From the NCBI GenBank assembly GCA_002424295.1, contig DIQY01000095.1, positions 1-5,503 on the forward strand: a stretch of 5,503 nt of DNA, written 5' to 3'. The translations under genes and the position numbers were made by a program. This stretch comes from Ruminococcaceae bacterium UBA5450 (GTDB taxonomy: Bacteria > Bacillota > Clostridia > Oscillospirales > Acutalibacteraceae). Of the stretch, positions 4,899 through 5,503 are shown in pieces; positions within the stretch are counted from its first letter, which is position 1; the number at the start of each line of letters is the position of its first letter. Below the pieces are notes generated by a model. That model was given only the letters and a program-made list of their open reading frames with translations, did no database searches and was not told where the DNA came from.

Positions 4899-5503
4899 AT
4901 GATCTGCCAAAACAAATATCACACTCACGCCTGCGGCGAAATTCTGGAATCCCAAATTGGAAAACAGGTTCGTGTCGCCGGATGGGTGGAAAACATTCGT
5001 GACCACGGCGGTGTTCAATTTTTAGATCTGCGCGACCAAAGCGGCGTTGTACAGATTGTTGTCCACGATGAAGAAATGCTCAAAGAAGTCAACAAAGAAT
5101 GCAGTCTTACTGCTGGTGGAACCGTAGTTCTCCGAGATCAGGATACCATTAATCCAAAGATTCCAACCGGTACTGTAGAGATCAAAGTGGATAGTCTTAC
5201 CGTTCTCGGAAAATGCCTGCCGAATCTTCCTTTTGAGGTTTCTCAGAGCCGCGACACAAAAGAAGATGTACGCTTAAAATATCGCTATCTGGATCTGCGC
5301 AATCCAAAAGTGCATGACAACATTGTCCTGCGCAGTAAAATCATCTCCTATCTCCGTCAGCGAATGACAGAACTCGGATTTTTGGAATTGCAGACCCCGA
5401 TTCTCTCTGCTTCTTCTCCGGAAGGTGCACGAGATTATTTGATTCCAAGCCGCAAACATCAAGGAAAATTTTATGCGCTGCCGCAGGCTCCGCAGATTTT
5501 TAA
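4899..5503 (+). CDS. aspS: Aspartyl-tRNA synthetase, N-terminal part, runs off the right edge
   Basis: The first 201 codons of a class II aminoacyl-tRNA synthetase that charges tRNA with aspartate; bacterial AspRS is usually about 590 residues, so roughly a third is present. The N-terminal OB-fold anticodon-binding domain covers about 1-105 (VAGWVENIRDHGGVQFLDLRDQSGVVQIV at 26-54). KYRYLDLRNP (127-136) opens the catalytic core. Motif 1 and the bacterial AspRS signature follow: LQTPILSASSPEGARDYLIPSR (164-185) and GKFYALPQAPQIF (189-201). GAGGAG (4884-4889) lies 9 nt before the ATG. His36 replaces the leucine found in E. coli AspRS, which bears on tRNA discrimination. Its own strong promoter makes it transcriptionally separate from the upstream regulator, and the usual partner hisS is not seen on its 5' side. 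Confidence 0.97.
   Translation, partial: MICQNKYHTHACGEILESQIGKQVRVAGWVENIRDHGGVQFLDLRDQSGVVQIVVHDEEMLKEVNKECSLTAGGTVVLRDQDTINPKIPTGTVEIKVDSLTVLGKCLPNLPFEVSQSRDTKEDVRLKYRYLDLRNPKVHDNIVLRSKIISYLRQRMTELGFLELQTPILSASSPEGARDYLIPSRKHQGKFYALPQAPQIF

Noticed and set aside
4882..4902. A six-codon frame (MRSKNR) before aspS that ends in a TGA overlapping the aspS ATG.
   Set aside because: It has no ribosome binding site of its own and overlaps the aspS Shine-Dalgarno, so it is most likely chance.
4734..5018. A minus-strand open frame across the aspS promoter, leader and 5' end.
   Set aside because: It is antisense to a well-supported gene and its promoter, and its translation resembles no family I know.

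Overview
The window reads as an ordinary chromosomal stretch of a low-to-moderate GC Firmicute. The strong AGGAGG-type ribosome binding sites, the short intergenic gaps and the sequence flavour of RadC, PyrE and the RluA-family enzyme fit a member of the Clostridia, perhaps Oscillospiraceae/Ruminococcaceae; that placement is an impression from family resemblance, not a computed result. There are six protein-coding genes, two of them cut by the window edges. I see no RNA gene, insertion sequence, CRISPR array or prophage element.

Left block (1-1340, minus strand): an apparent two-gene operon, pyrE (orotate phosphoribosyltransferase, last-but-one step of UMP synthesis) followed by radC (JAMM-domain protein). 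The two overlap by an ATGA start/stop junction. A clear sigma-A-type promoter lies upstream of pyrE at 1312-1340. Only the last few codons of radC are missing at the left edge.

Middle block (1380-2461, plus strand): a divergently transcribed RluA-family pseudouridine synthase with an N-terminal S4 RNA-binding domain. It has an extended -10 promoter and a 22-bp near-palindrome in its leader. It ends in a perfect inverted repeat that should terminate transcription from both sides, because the next gene converges on it.

Right-middle block (2474-4717): the most interesting part. A standalone ECF-type S component (membrane vitamin-binding subunit, minus strand) is divergent from a MocR/GntR-type regulator with a PLP-dependent aminotransferase-fold domain (plus strand). 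Their shared 132-bp spacer holds a GGTACT/GGTAACT repeat pair around the S-component -10 box. The regulator keeps the PLP-binding lysine and aspartate but appears to lack the substrate-carboxylate arginine and the usual TPSHQ-P-T-G loop. The simplest reading is a PLP-sensing regulator controlling uptake of a vitamin B6 vitamer through an unassigned S component. This is a hypothesis, not an established assignment. No EcfA/EcfT genes are adjacent, so a shared energy module encoded elsewhere is implied.

Right edge (4793-5503, plus strand): a canonical -35/-10 promoter (17-bp spacer) and the first 201 codons of aspS, aspartyl-tRNA synthetase, which runs off the window. A histidine in its anticodon-binding domain suggests it may be the non-discriminating type.
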